Source: Lachnospiraceae bacterium (GTDB taxonomy: Bacteria > Bacillota > Clostridia > Lachnospirales > Lachnospiraceae). From it: a stretch of 64,000 bases of DNA. The notes below the pieces were generated by a model, which saw nothing but the letters and a program-made list of their open reading frames with translations, did no database searches and was not told the DNA's origin. The position numbers were made by a program, and so were the translations under genes. The stretch is from positions 1 to 64,000 of the forward strand of contig JAFSTN010000040.1 in the NCBI GenBank assembly GCA_017450485.1. Reading direction: 5' to 3'. Shown in pieces: positions 1-8,753 of the stretch. Within the stretch, counting starts at the first letter, position 1. Each line of letters begins with the position of its first letter.

Positions 1-157
1 AAATGCCCAATTCAATTCAAGGGCTTGCGTAGCAAGGCTTCCTTTTCAAGGGAATACGTGGTAGGATGAACATTGTTCAGATTCTTATCACAGACAGGGA
101 TAGTCTTTTCTGTTTATTCCGAATACAATTTTACGCTGCCGAAATGCACTTTTCCTC
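1..157. other. gene-free upstream stretch
   Basis: No coding region is supported here. A small hairpin, CTTGC-GTA-GCAAG at 24-36 followed by CTTCCTTTT, could be the tail of a terminator from a gene left of the window, but the stem is short. The rest up to the rplM promoter looks unstructured. Confidence 0.3.
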
Positions 158-186
158 TTGACATGACTTGCGGGGGAAGGTAAACT
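158..186 (+). promoter_or_regulatory. sigma-A-type promoter of rplM-rpsI
   Basis: TTGACA at 158-163, a 17-nt spacer and TAAACT at 181-186. This perfect -35 with ideal spacing predicts transcription from about 193, giving a leader of about 155 nt before rplM. Confidence 0.7.
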
Positions 187-192
187 CTATAT

Positions 193-347
193 TTGTGACG
201 GATTGCGGATATGTCAGCCATTGCCCCGGAGGACATGGAAGCGGTGTCAATTATCCGAGTGGATTTCGGGCCCGGACATCCCGAAGTTACCGGAGCAGTA
301 ACAAAGGATATGTATCCGCAGCTATGCTGCGATATAAGGAGACAGAT
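193..347 (+). promoter_or_regulatory. 5' leader of rplM-rpsI, possible r-protein leader
   Basis: About 155 nt lie between the predicted start site and the rplM start codon, with a small hairpin GCAGC-TAT-GCTGC near 318-330 just before the ribosome binding site AAGGAGA. Firmicute rplM operons often carry an autoregulatory L13 leader RNA. Position and length fit, but the consensus fold could not be verified by eye. Confidence 0.35.
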
Positions 348-776
348 ATGAAGACTTACATGGCTAATCCCGATACCATTGAGAGAAAATGGTATGTAGT
401 CGATGCTGATGGCAAGACACTCGGCCGTTTGGCATCAGAAGTAGCGAAGGTTTTAAGAGGAAAGAATAAGCCTCAGTTCACCCCTCACGAGGATCTCGGA
501 GATTATGTGATCATCGTTAATGCCGCTAAGGTTAAGGTTACAGGTCACAAGCTCGATCAGAAGATCTACTATCATCACTCCGATTATGTGGGAGGCATGA
601 AGGAGACCACTCTTCGCGAGATGCTTTCCAAGAAACCCGAGAGAGTAGTCGAACTGGCAGTTAAGGGTATGCTTCCCAAGGGCCCCCTTGGTCGCAAGAT
701 GTATACCAAGCTTCACGTATATGCAGGACCCGAGCATGAGCAGGCTGCTCAGAAGCCCGAAGTTCTTGAGTTTTAA
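348..776 (+). CDS. rplM: 50S ribosomal protein L13
   Basis: This is a structural protein of the large ribosomal subunit. The 142-residue product starting MKTYMANP shows the L13 core [12 protein letters not shown] near residue 20 and [10 protein letters not shown] near 110, and matches the usual L13 length. The frame stays open upstream to 168, but the ATG at 348 has AAGGAGA seven bases upstream and gives the family-standard N-terminus. It is followed after 22 nt by rpsI, the universal L13-S9 pairing, with the shared promoter at 158-186. Identification is certain from sequence and neighbour. Confidence 0.98.
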   Translation: MKTYMANPDTIERKWYVVDADGKTLGRLASEVAKVLRGKNKPQFTPHEDLGDYVIIVNAAKVKVTGHKLDQKIYYHHSDYVGGMKETTLREMLSKKPERVVELAVKGMLPKGPLGRKMYTKLHVYAGPEHEQAAQKPEVLEF

Positions 777-798
777 GAATAGATAAAGGAGACAGATA

Positions 799-1206
799 AT
801 GGCAAGAGCAGCTAAGAATCAGGTAAGCTACTACGGAACAGGAAGACGTAAGAGCTCCGTAGCAAGAGTATACTTAAAGGCCGGAAAGGGCAATATCACC
901 ATCAACAAGAGAGACATCGATGATTACTTCGGGCAGGAGACACTTAAGGTTATCCTTCGTCAGCCTCTCGCAGCTACTGAGACACTGGATAAGTTCGATG
1001 TAGTGATATTCGTGAAGGGTGGCGGATACACAGGACAGGCAGGTGCATGCCGTCACGGTATTGCTAGAGCACTTCTTCAGGCAGATCCCGATTACAGACC
1101 GGCACTGAAGTCCGCAGGATACTTAACGAGAGATCCTCGTATGAAAGAGCGTAAGAAGTACGGTCTCAAAGCGGCCCGTCGCGCACCGCAGTTCAGCAAG
1201 AGATAA
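799..1206 (+). CDS. rpsI: 30S ribosomal protein S9
   Basis: This small-subunit ribosomal protein has 135 residues. The N-terminal [14 protein letters not shown] signature, the central [19 protein letters not shown] motif and the C-terminal FSKR tail, which reaches the P-site tRNA in the known ribosome structure, are all present. The start has an AAGGAGA site. It is second gene of the rplM operon and ends 27 nt before a strong terminator stem. Confidence 0.98.
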   Translation: MARAAKNQVSYYGTGRRKSSVARVYLKAGKGNITINKRDIDDYFGQETLKVILRQPLAATETLDKFDVVIFVKGGGYTGQAGACRHGIARALLQADPDYRPALKSAGYLTRDPRMKERKKYGLKAARRAPQFSKR

Positions 1207-1232
1207 TCACATCGATCTCAAAAAGAATTTAC

Positions 1233-1268
1233 ATATCCCGGAGGCCATGTGCTTCCGGGATATTTTTC
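1233..1268 (+). terminator. Rho-independent terminator of rplM-rpsI
   Basis: ATATCCCGGA at 1233-1242 pairs perfectly with TCCGGGATAT at 1254-1263 across an 11-nt loop and runs into TTTTT. The hairpin ends only about 12 nt before the start codon of the next gene, so that gene is probably read by read-through or from a promoter hidden upstream. Confidence 0.85.
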
Positions 1269-1279
1269 GAGGTAAATAT

Positions 1280-2476
1280 ATGCAGACAAAAGCGAAATAC
1301 GGAAAAACATTACTGGCATGCTATCTGAGCTTCATCACTCAGGCCATATGCGCCAATTTCGTTCCGTTATTATATATGGTTTTTCATAAGGAATATGGGA
1401 TATCTTTCGGGAATCTGGCACTGATATCAACGACCTTCTTTTTCACGCAGCTGCTGGTCGATCTTATCTGTGCCAAGGTTGTGGACAGGATAGGTTACAG
1501 GCCGAGTATCATTGTGTCGGAGATAGCATGCGGCTGCGGGCTTGCCGGACTTTCCTTTCTTCCGGATATAATGCCGGCACCTTTTATCGGGATTCTTGTC
1601 TGTGTAGTGATATATGCGATAGGAAGCGGACTGATAGAGGTTCTGGCCAGCCCTATCATCGAAGCATGTCCGTTTGAGAATAAAGAGTCCATGATGAGCC
1701 TGCTCCATTCGTTTTATTGCTGGGGTTCGCTTGGCGTTATCCTGGGCTCGACATTGTTCTTTACGGTGTTCGGACTGGAACACTGGAAGATTATTGCCCT
1801 GATCTGGGCTTTGGTTCCGCTTTACAATATATATAACTTCGCTGTCTGCCCTATAGAAAAGCTTGTGGAAGAGGGGGAGAGCATGACGATGGGGCAGCTG
1901 CTTGCTTTAAAGTTTTTCTGGCTGTTTATAATACTGATGATCTGCGCGGGAGCATCGGAGATATCGATGGCGCAGTGGGCTTCCGCTTTTGCGGAATCCG
2001 CGCTTCATGTGTCAAAGACCGTGGGCGATCTTGCAGGCCCGTGCGGATTTGCCGTATGCATGGGTATCAGCCGTACGCTATACGGCAGATTCGGGGAAAA
2101 GGTCGATCTCTCGGTCTTTATGATCGCTTCGGGGGTGATGTGCCTGGTATGTTATCTGCTGGCGGGACTGGCTCCTTTCCCGGTCCTTGGTCTGATCGGA
2201 TGTGCCTTATGCGGTTTTTCCGTAGGTATCATGTGGCCCGGTTCTATCAGTATTTCATCGAGAGCCATTTCGAAGGGCGGTACGGCAATGTTCGCTTTAC
2301 TTGCTCTGGCGGGAGATCTGGGCGGATCCGTGGGCCCGGCAATAGTCGGTAATGTATCACAGGCCGCCGGCGATAATCTTCGGACAGGGGTTCTGGCCGG
2401 AATAGGATTCCCGGTAGGTCTGGTGCTTTGTGTACTGGCGATCCGGAGAAACGGTTACAGTCGCGACCTGACCTGA
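1280..2476 (+). CDS. MFS transporter
   Basis: This is a polytopic inner-membrane carrier of the major facilitator superfamily, 398 residues with about 12 hydrophobic segments and the usual mid-protein cytoplasmic loop (around residues 195-205, EKLVEEGESM). The first loop between TM2 and TM3 carries KVVDRIGYRPS, the degenerate MFS motif A. Substrate cannot be read from the sequence; fucose-permease-like or drug-transporter subfamilies are possible. The ATG at 1280 is chosen over upstream in-frame codons because these lie inside the rpsI terminator and GAGG precedes 1280. The downstream hybrid kinase begins 51 nt later, so the two may be co-transcribed. Confidence 0.85.
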   Translation: MQTKAKYGKTLLACYLSFITQAICANFVPLLYMVFHKEYGISFGNLALISTTFFFTQLLVDLICAKVVDRIGYRPSIIVSEIACGCGLAGLSFLPDIMPAPFIGILVCVVIYAIGSGLIEVLASPIIEACPFENKESMMSLLHSFYCWGSLGVILGSTLFFTVFGLEHWKIIALIWALVPLYNIYNFAVCPIEKLVEEGESMTMGQLLALKFFWLFIILMICAGASEISMAQWASAFAESALHVSKTVGDLAGPCGFAVCMGISRTLYGRFGEKVDLSVFMIASGVMCLVCYLLAGLAPFPVLGLIGCALCGFSVGIMWPGSISISSRAISKGGTAMFALLALAGDLGGSVGPAIVGNVSQAAGDNLRTGVLAGIGFPVGLVLCVLAIRRNGYSRDLT

Positions 2477-2527
2477 AATATGATATGATACATTTACTGT
2501 AACTGTTGATGCGATAAGAGGAATCTG

Positions 2528-4492
2528 ATGGGCGATCTGACGACACTGGAAACCATACACCGGATGTATATGTCCATAGTTGCACTGGTCTTCAACCTTA
2601 TGCTGTGCGTGATGTACAGGATGGTTGACAGCCATGAGAAGGACAGGAACAGGAGCTTCGGTGCGCTTGCTTTTGTTGTGCTCTTCGGTAATGCACTCAC
2701 TATCCTGACAACTTACATCAGACGTGCCGATTCCGTGACACTCCCACCGATGATAGTCTATCTGACATATCTTTTGCAGTGTCTTTCGAATATCTATGTT
2801 TGCAGTTTTTTTTCACAGTATATCGAAAGCTATTTCCACAAGGACGGGGAGAAGCTTAACCCTATCCAGCGTTTCAACCGTATACTGCTCATAGTGGCGA
2901 CGATCCTGCTGGCGGTATTGTATATATATAAGCTGCCTTCGTTTGATGCATCGCATGAGTCTGCCGCGGTGGAACCGTGGGTCAGATATATCTTCGGATA
3001 TGCTCTCGAACTCTACTACATCCTTTATTCGATCATCTATTTCATACGGTTCAGGAACAGACTCAACAAGCGTGCCGTTCTGACGGCTGTCTGGGGTATC
3101 ATCGTGACCATAGGCGGGATCATGGCTCAGCTGGCATTCTCTTCGATACTGGTGAATTACGTCGGGGCAACGCTGGGACTGTTTCTGTTCTACTTCGGTG
3201 TGGAGACACCCGACTACCGTAAACTCAGGCAGACCATGGAGGAACTCAGGGAAGCCAGGATCGCTGCCGACAGAGCCAATCATTCGAAATCCGAATTCCT
3301 GGCGAATATGAGCCATGAGATCAGAACTCCGATCAATGCCGTACTCGGCATGAACGAGATGATCCTGAGAGAGAGCGATAACGAGAAGATCACGTCGTAT
3401 GCACGCAATGTAGAGAGCTCCGGCAGGAATCTGCTCTCCATAATCAATGATATCCTGGATTTCTCCAAGATCGAAGCCGGACATATGGAGATCCTGGAGA
3501 ATAACTACAAGCTCAGTAAACTTCTGAACGACTTAAACAGCATGATCAGGTTCCGTGCCGAGAAAAAGGGACTTGAATTCGACATCTTCGTCGACAGGGA
3601 ACTGCCGGAAGATATGTATGGTGATGAAGTCCGGATCAGGCAGATAGTCACCAATCTTCTGACCAATTCGGTCAAATATACGCGCGAAGGTAATGTAAGC
3701 CTTACCGTGGAGGGGTACCGTAAGGCTGACCTTGCCGGCGATGAAACCATAGAACTTGAGGATGATGAGATACTGTTGACTTTTGCGGTCTCGGATACCG
3801 GTATCGGAATACGTGACGAAGATAAAGAAAAACTGTTCTCGCAATTCGAACGTGTGGATATGGATCAGACCAGAACCATCGAAGGAACCGGCCTGGGACT
3901 TGCCATAACATATGACCTGACAGTGATGATGGGCGGCCGGATCGATCTGGTAAGTTCGTACGGAGTGGGATCGACCTTTACGGTCAAACTCCCGCAAAAG
4001 GTTATAGGGGATAATCCTATAGGCGATTACAGTGTCGAGATACCCGAAGCCCGTGAGACAGAGAGCTATAAAGAGAGCTTCACGGCACCTGAAGCCAGGA
4101 TACTGGTGGTAGACGACACTGCCCTTAACCTGCTTGTATTCAAGGAATTGTTGAAGAAAACGCAGGTACAGATAGATACCGCCCGTAGTGCCGGAGAGGC
4201 CATCCGTCTGACCATGGGTACCGTATATGATGTGATATTCATGGATCAGCGCATGCCACACACCGACGGTATTCAGGCCATGAATATGATCCGTGAGCAG
4301 CACGGCGGATCGAATCGGGAGACTCCGATCATATGTCTGACCGCCGATGCCGTATCCGGAGCCAGGGAGAGGTATATAGCCGCCGGGTTCGTGGATTATC
4401 TCACGAAGCCCGTCGAGAGTGAGAAGCTGGAAGCGATGTTGTGCAGATACCTGCCGGAGACGAAGGTGATCAGGGAGAAAGCCGATGAGTAA
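2528..4492 (+). CDS. 7TM-sensor hybrid histidine kinase
   Basis: This membrane signalling kinase has 654 residues. About seven transmembrane helices span residues 15-228, followed by a short coiled coil and a HisKA dimerisation domain with the H-box SHEIRTPINAVLG (phospho-acceptor His263). A HATPase domain follows, with DTGIGI and GTGLGLAI boxes, then a C-terminal receiver domain (acidic pair Asp529/Asp530, phospho-acceptor Asp573 in FMDQRMP, conserved Lys627 in LTKP). No DNA-binding output domain or Hpt domain follows, so phosphate must pass to a partner elsewhere. AAGAGGA precedes the ATG. Its 3' end overlaps the next small gene by 8 nt, so the two are likely translationally coupled. The input signal is unknown. 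Confidence 0.93.
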   Translation: MGDLTTLETIHRMYMSIVALVFNLMLCVMYRMVDSHEKDRNRSFGALAFVVLFGNALTILTTYIRRADSVTLPPMIVYLTYLLQCLSNIYVCSFFSQYIESYFHKDGEKLNPIQRFNRILLIVATILLAVLYIYKLPSFDASHESAAVEPWVRYIFGYALELYYILYSIIYFIRFRNRLNKRAVLTAVWGIIVTIGGIMAQLAFSSILVNYVGATLGLFLFYFGVETPDYRKLRQTMEELREARIAADRANHSKSEFLANMSHEIRTPINAVLGMNEMILRESDNEKITSYARNVESSGRNLLSIINDILDFSKIEAGHMEILENNYKLSKLLNDLNSMIRFRAEKKGLEFDIFVDRELPEDMYGDEVRIRQIVTNLLTNSVKYTREGNVSLTVEGYRKADLAGDETIELEDDEILLTFAVSDTGIGIRDEDKEKLFSQFERVDMDQTRTIEGTGLGLAITYDLTVMMGGRIDLVSSYGVGSTFTVKLPQKVIGDNPIGDYSVEIPEARETESYKESFTAPEARILVVDDTALNLLVFKELLKKTQVQIDTARSAGEAIRLTMGTVYDVIFMDQRMPHTDGIQAMNMIREQHGGSNRETPIICLTADAVSGARERYIAAGFVDYLTKPVESEKLEAMLCRYLPETKVIREKADE

Positions 4493-4718
4493 CAATAATG
4501 ATGAGATCAAATACACGGAAGCGGATATAGAGAATGTGGTCAATCTGCTTGACGGATTCGGGGCCAGCGAGATAGGGAGGCTTAAGCTCAAGGTCGACCC
4601 CGTGCTGGAGGCGGAGTCGTTCACGTTTGCGTATCATCACGGGAGGTGCGACATAGGGAGTCCTTATGCTAAGGGAGACTGCTTCGACGCACCCGAAGCC
4701 TCCTGTGACAGGAAATGA
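4485..4718 (+). CDS. small Cys-containing protein of unknown function
   Basis: This 77-residue product is not recognised. It begins with an ATG inside the last codons of the hybrid kinase (8-nt overlap), which supports translation by coupling. The N-terminal half is acidic and helical-looking (TEADIENVVNLLDGF). The C-terminal half has a compact His/Cys-rich tail with HHGRCDIG, KGDCFD and EASCDRK, three Cys and two His that could bind a metal or form disulphides. No signal peptide or membrane segment is visible. Overlap with the kinase suggests a role in the same signalling path, but that is inference only. The structured repeat at 4732-4817 follows directly. Confidence 0.65.
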   Translation: MSNNNDEIKYTEADIENVVNLLDGFGASEIGRLKLKVDPVLEAESFTFAYHHGRCDIGSPYAKGDCFDAPEASCDRK

Positions 4719-4731
4719 AGAGATATCCGTG

Positions 4732-4817
4732 CGAGGCTTATATAGATATCCCTTGCTCCGACTACCGCAAGCAAGCTTGCGCGACAGTACTCGCTGCGGG
4801 ATACTATATAAGCCTCG
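4732..4817 (+). repeat. structured palindromic repeat, copy 1
   Basis: Left arm 4732-4752 and right arm 4798-4817 form a stem of 20 pairs with a single bulged A in the left arm. They enclose a 45-nt core (4753-4797) that itself folds (CGCAAG-CAAG-CTTGCG apex). The core is 44/45 identical to the reverse complement of 29488-29532. The element lies in the spacer between the small protein gene and the alpha-galactosidase, ending 35 nt before the start codon of the latter. Confidence 0.85.
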
Positions 4818-4852
4818 CCGTGAAGATATGCATTTCATAAAGGAGTTTTCAT

Positions 4853-6133
4853 ATGCTTGATTTAAAAAATGCCCCGCGCGGGTGGAACAGCTGGGATTGC
4901 TACGGTGCTGCAGTTACCGAGGATACGGTGAGGCGTAATGCCGATTACATGGCCGCCAACTTAAGGAACAGCGGATATGAATATGTTGTGGTCGATATAC
5001 AGTGGTATGAACCCGGATCGGTGAACAACGAGTATCATCCTTTTGCCGATGTATGCATGGACGAGTACGGCAGACTGATGCCGGCCGAGAACAGATTTCC
5101 GTCGGCAGCAGGCGGAGCCGGCTTTAAACCGCTGGCCGATTATATCCATTCTCTGGGACTTAAATTCGGCATACATATCATGAGAGGAATACCGAGACAG
5201 GCCGTCACACGTAATCTGCCCGTATACGGTACGGATGGGATACGTGCCCGCGATATAGCGAAGACAGCCTCGATATGCGTCTGGAATACGGACAACTACG
5301 GTGTGGATCCTGAGAAAGAAGGCGCCCGGGCTTATTATGATTCGATCTTTGCATTGTACGCATCATGGGGCGTGGATTTCATCAAATGTGATGATATCTG
5401 CAGAGAGCTGCCGCACGAGGAATCGGAGCTGGTGATGCTGTCGGAGGCATTGCACTCCTGCGGTCGTGATATGGTACTCTCGATATCTCCCGGCCCTGCG
5501 CTTCTCGAGAAATCCGAATTGTATAAAGATGTGGCCAATATGTGGCGTATCACGGATGATTTCTGGGATGACTGGAAACTGCTGTACGCGATGTTCGAGA
5601 GAGCCGAGAAGTGGAGCATACATACCGGGCACAACCATTTCCCCGATGCGGATATGCTGCCGCTGGGAGCGATACGCCAAGTATATGATCCGGATTACCG
5701 CACCGCTTTTACACCGTCGGAGCAGGAGACCATGATGATACTGTGGTGCATTATGAGATCACCTCTGATGATAGGCTGTGAGATGACCAAGAACGATGGA
5801 TATACTCTGAACCTGCTGACGAACGAAGGTCTGATGGAAATGCATGCATGCTCACGTCATGCACATCAGGTATTCAGACATAAAGAAGGCGGGAATGAGA
5901 TCATACTCTGGACGGCAATGAAGTCTGACGGAGCTTCCGGTTATGACGGGCAGTATGTAGCCGTGTTCAACGCTGACGGACCCGATGCGGAGATCGAGAT
6001 CCCTCTGTCCGAACTTGAACTTACGGGTGCTGTGACAGGTACTGATATTGTATCGCAGTATGAATCTTCTTATGAAGGCTCTATCCGGATCAAGGTCAAA
6101 GAACACGGAGCACGTGCGATACTGATAAGGTGA
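4853..6133 (+). CDS. alpha-galactosidase, GH27 family
   Basis: This enzyme releases terminal alpha-linked galactose, for example from raffinose-type sugars or galactomannan fragments. The 426-residue protein opens with the GH27 hallmark RGWNSWDCYG. It has VVVDIQWYEP on an early barrel strand, DFIKCDD with Asp180 as the likely nucleophile, and WRITDDFWDDW with Asp236 as the likely acid/base. A C-terminal beta domain follows after about residue 330. There is no signal peptide, so it should act in the cytoplasm on imported oligosaccharides. AAGGAG lies seven bases before the ATG. Related GH27 alpha-N-acetylgalactosaminidase activity cannot be ruled out. The GT11-like gene begins 4 nt after its stop. 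Confidence 0.9.
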   Translation: MLDLKNAPRGWNSWDCYGAAVTEDTVRRNADYMAANLRNSGYEYVVVDIQWYEPGSVNNEYHPFADVCMDEYGRLMPAENRFPSAAGGAGFKPLADYIHSLGLKFGIHIMRGIPRQAVTRNLPVYGTDGIRARDIAKTASICVWNTDNYGVDPEKEGARAYYDSIFALYASWGVDFIKCDDICRELPHEESELVMLSEALHSCGRDMVLSISPGPALLEKSELYKDVANMWRITDDFWDDWKLLYAMFERAEKWSIHTGHNHFPDADMLPLGAIRQVYDPDYRTAFTPSEQETMMILWCIMRSPLMIGCEMTKNDGYTLNLLTNEGLMEMHACSRHAHQVFRHKEGGNEIILWTAMKSDGASGYDGQYVAVFNADGPDAEIEIPLSELELTGAVTGTDIVSQYESSYEGSIRIKVKEHGARAILIR

Positions 6134-6137
6134 AATA

Positions 6138-7166
6138 ATGATAGGAACGGAACTTGACAGAGGGCAGGGGCTTGGCAATCAGCTTTTTGCCTATGTGACC
6201 GCGCGCGCCATAGCGACTGAGCGAGGGGTGCCTTTCGGCATAGCCGGGAAGGAGAACTTCGTACATAACATACACGATGACAGCGGCATGTACTTCATGG
6301 ATATAGATCTCGGTGAGGATATCACTCAGGAGATGAAGGAGAGCATGTCGCGCTTTGATGATGCCGATGACAGGATATATCTGGGTACATCGGCTCATGA
6401 TATCGTGCACGGCATCTATGTGAGTGCGGCCGATGACAGCATACATGAAGTTCCGGACAATACACTTCTGTACGGCAATCTTCAGGCGGAGAGTTATTTC
6501 GATAAATATTCGTCCGAGATCAGTGACTGGCTGAGGGTGAAGCCTGAGCATGACACGCACGAGTATACGTCGGATGATCTGTGCATCATACATATGAGAT
6601 GCGGTGACTACCGCAATGAGCCCGCACTTTTCCTGGGAAGAAGCTATTGGATGAAGGGTGTGCGCAATATGCGCCGCATCAATCCGGATATGAGATTTCT
6701 CATCATCACCGACGAGGTTGAAAATGCTCACAAGGTTCTCCCCGAGTTTGAAGCGATCACCAATGATATAGGTCGCGATTATGCGATCATCAAAAATGCA
6801 AGGTATCTGCTTTTATCCAATTCATCTTTTGCGGTATTTCCCGCAATGACCAGCACGGAGCTTAAGTATGCCATAGCTCCGAAGTACTGGGCGAGATACA
6901 ATGTGTCAAACGGCTACTGGGCGTCGGAACAGAATATCTACAGTTTCCTGCATTATATGGACAGGAAAGGCAGGATATGGGAACCCGCCGAATGCAAAGA
7001 AGAACTTGACAGATACAAAACACGCTCGGTAACATACAAAAGGGTTGGAGTCAGGCCGTCTTCGGGCATGGTGATGCTTCAAAAGATGAGAGCCAAAGCC
7101 ATTTATCTGCGGTATTATCTGGGGAGGATCGTTATGAGTCTGCTCAGACGAGTACATATAAAATAA
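6138..7166 (+). CDS. alpha-1,2-fucosyltransferase-like protein (GT11)
   Basis: This is a predicted cytoplasmic glycosyltransferase of 342 residues that would use GDP-fucose. The N-terminal GQGLGNQLFAYVTARAIA fits the GT11 motif GxGLGNQxFxY. The central HMRCGDYRN fits the HxRxGD nucleotide-sugar motif, and LLSNSSFAVFPAM fits the SNSSFSWWxA motif, though the two Trp are replaced. It starts 4 nt after the alpha-galactosidase stop with little ribosome binding site, so translation is probably coupled. The acceptor is unknown; cell-surface polysaccharide is the usual role. No other polysaccharide genes are beside it, which is odd for this family. Confidence 0.75.
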   Translation: MIGTELDRGQGLGNQLFAYVTARAIATERGVPFGIAGKENFVHNIHDDSGMYFMDIDLGEDITQEMKESMSRFDDADDRIYLGTSAHDIVHGIYVSAADDSIHEVPDNTLLYGNLQAESYFDKYSSEISDWLRVKPEHDTHEYTSDDLCIIHMRCGDYRNEPALFLGRSYWMKGVRNMRRINPDMRFLIITDEVENAHKVLPEFEAITNDIGRDYAIIKNARYLLLSNSSFAVFPAMTSTELKYAIAPKYWARYNVSNGYWASEQNIYSFLHYMDRKGRIWEPAECKEELDRYKTRSVTYKRVGVRPSSGMVMLQKMRAKAIYLRYYLGRIVMSLLRRVHIK

Positions 7167-7190
7167 TAATGTGAGAAAAGGAGTGAAGTT

Positions 7191-8732
7191 ATGTCAACCA
7201 TCTACATTATGATCGCCATTGCTTTATACCTGGGTGTACTGATCATTCTGGGTGCGCGATTCGCCAAGGATAATAACACGGTTGAAGATTATTATCTCGG
7301 CGGCAGGAAGCTGGGACCGTATGTGACCGCGATGAGTGCGGAAGCATCCGATATGTCATCCTGGCTGCTCATGGGTCTTCCGGGAGTAGCATATCTGTCG
7401 GGTGTGTGCGACGCTTTCTGGACCGCTTTGGGACTCGGGATCGGAACATACTTAAACTGGCTGCTGGAGGCAAAGAGGCTCAGATATTACACTGAGATCA
7501 TTGATGCCGACACGGTGCCCGATTTCTATGAGAAGAGATTCCGTGATAAGTCTCATGTCCTGATGGGCATATCCGCAGTCGTAATAGTTATTTTCTTCGT
7601 ACCTTATACCGCATCCGGATTCGCTGCCTGCGGCAAGCTGTTCTCGTCATTGTTCGGTATAGATTATGTGGTAGCAATGCTGATCAGTGCGATCATCATC
7701 ATAGCCTACACCGCCATGGGAGGCTTCATGGCTGCATCCACTACCGACTTTGTGCAGTCGATCGTCATGACGGTGGCCCTGATCGCAGTGGTATGCTTCG
7801 GCGTATCACAGTCCGGCGGCATACATGAGGTCAGCTCTTTCGCCAACTCACTTGACGGATATATCAGCATATTCAACATGAACGATTATGCAACCGGAGC
7901 TTCCGTAAGCTATGGCGGATTTATCACGATCATATCTACCATGGCTTGGGGGCTCGGATACTTCGGCATGCCTCATATCCTGCTCAGATTCATGGCTATA
8001 GAGAAGCCTGAGAAGATAGCACTTTCCAGACGTGTGGCTACGGTTTGGGTGTTCATAGCGATGGGCGTAGCCATTTTCATCGGTATCATGGCACGCGCCA
8101 TGGCGAACTACGGTGCGATCGGAGAACTCGAGGACGCTGAGAGAGCCGTTATCATCATTTCACAGAAACTCGCCGAGTTTGGCGTGTTCCCGGCATTGCT
8201 TGCCGGAGTTATCCTGGCAGGTATCCTCGCATGTACGATGTCGACCTGCGATTCACAGCTTCTGGCTGCATCATCATCCATATCCGAGAATATCCTTCAT
8301 GAAGTTCTGGGTATCAAAATGGATGAGAAAAAGAACATACTCATGGCACGTATCACTCTGGTAGTGATCGCCATCTTTGCAGTATTCGTAGCACGTAATC
8401 CTGACAGTAACGTGTTCAATATCGTATCATTTGCATGGGCCGGCTTCGGCGGCGCCTTCGGACCGGTCATGATCCTTGCCATCTTCTGGAGACGTACCAA
8501 CAGACAGGGTGCCCTTGCAGGTATGATCGGCGGCGGTGCAATGGTATTTATATGGCACTATCTGCTCAAACCTCTCGGAGGGATCTGGGGTATCTATGAG
8601 CTGCTTCCCGCATTTATCGTAGGGCTGGTATTATGTGTGGCAGTGAGTCTGCTTACTCCCGAACCGGAGCAGGAGATCCTGGATGAGTTTGACCGAGTTC
8701 TGACTCTCTCCAAGAGCAAGTCCAAAGAATAA
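7191..8732 (+). CDS. putP: sodium/proline symporter
   Basis: This sodium:solute symporter of the SSS family has 513 residues and about 13 membrane helices. The PutP-type signature DYYLGGRKLGPYVTAMSAEA near residue 32 and SDMSSWLLMGLPG directly after it are typical of proline transporters. It imports proline with Na+, for osmotic balance or as a nutrient. An AAGGAG site lies before the ATG, and the gene follows the glycosyltransferase by 24 nt. It converges with the small minus-strand gene at 8754. Substrate is inferred from the close PutP-like N-terminus. Confidence 0.88.
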   Translation: MSTIYIMIAIALYLGVLIILGARFAKDNNTVEDYYLGGRKLGPYVTAMSAEASDMSSWLLMGLPGVAYLSGVCDAFWTALGLGIGTYLNWLLEAKRLRYYTEIIDADTVPDFYEKRFRDKSHVLMGISAVVIVIFFVPYTASGFAACGKLFSSLFGIDYVVAMLISAIIIIAYTAMGGFMAASTTDFVQSIVMTVALIAVVCFGVSQSGGIHEVSSFANSLDGYISIFNMNDYATGASVSYGGFITIISTMAWGLGYFGMPHILLRFMAIEKPEKIALSRRVATVWVFIAMGVAIFIGIMARAMANYGAIGELEDAERAVIIISQKLAEFGVFPALLAGVILAGILACTMSTCDSQLLAASSSISENILHEVLGIKMDEKKNILMARITLVVIAIFAVFVARNPDSNVFNIVSFAWAGFGGAFGPVMILAIFWRRTNRQGALAGMIGGGAMVFIWHYLLKPLGGIWGIYELLPAFIVGLVLCVAVSLLTPEPEQEILDEFDRVLTLSKSKSKE

Positions 8733-8753
8733 AAGATACAGATACGGATGAGA

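Noticed and set aside
1-60. Further copy of the structured repeat
   Set aside because: CTTGC-GTA-GCAAG resembles part of the core, but there is no extended identity or flanking stem.
168-347. N-terminal extension of L13
   Set aside because: The frame is open, but the extension lies in the promoter and leader and the ATG at 348 has a strong ribosome binding site and the family N-terminus.
3533-4624. Long open frame on the minus strand opposite the hybrid kinase
   Set aside because: It mirrors the kinase gene, has no recognisable domain and no ribosome binding site; it is a shadow of the coding bias.
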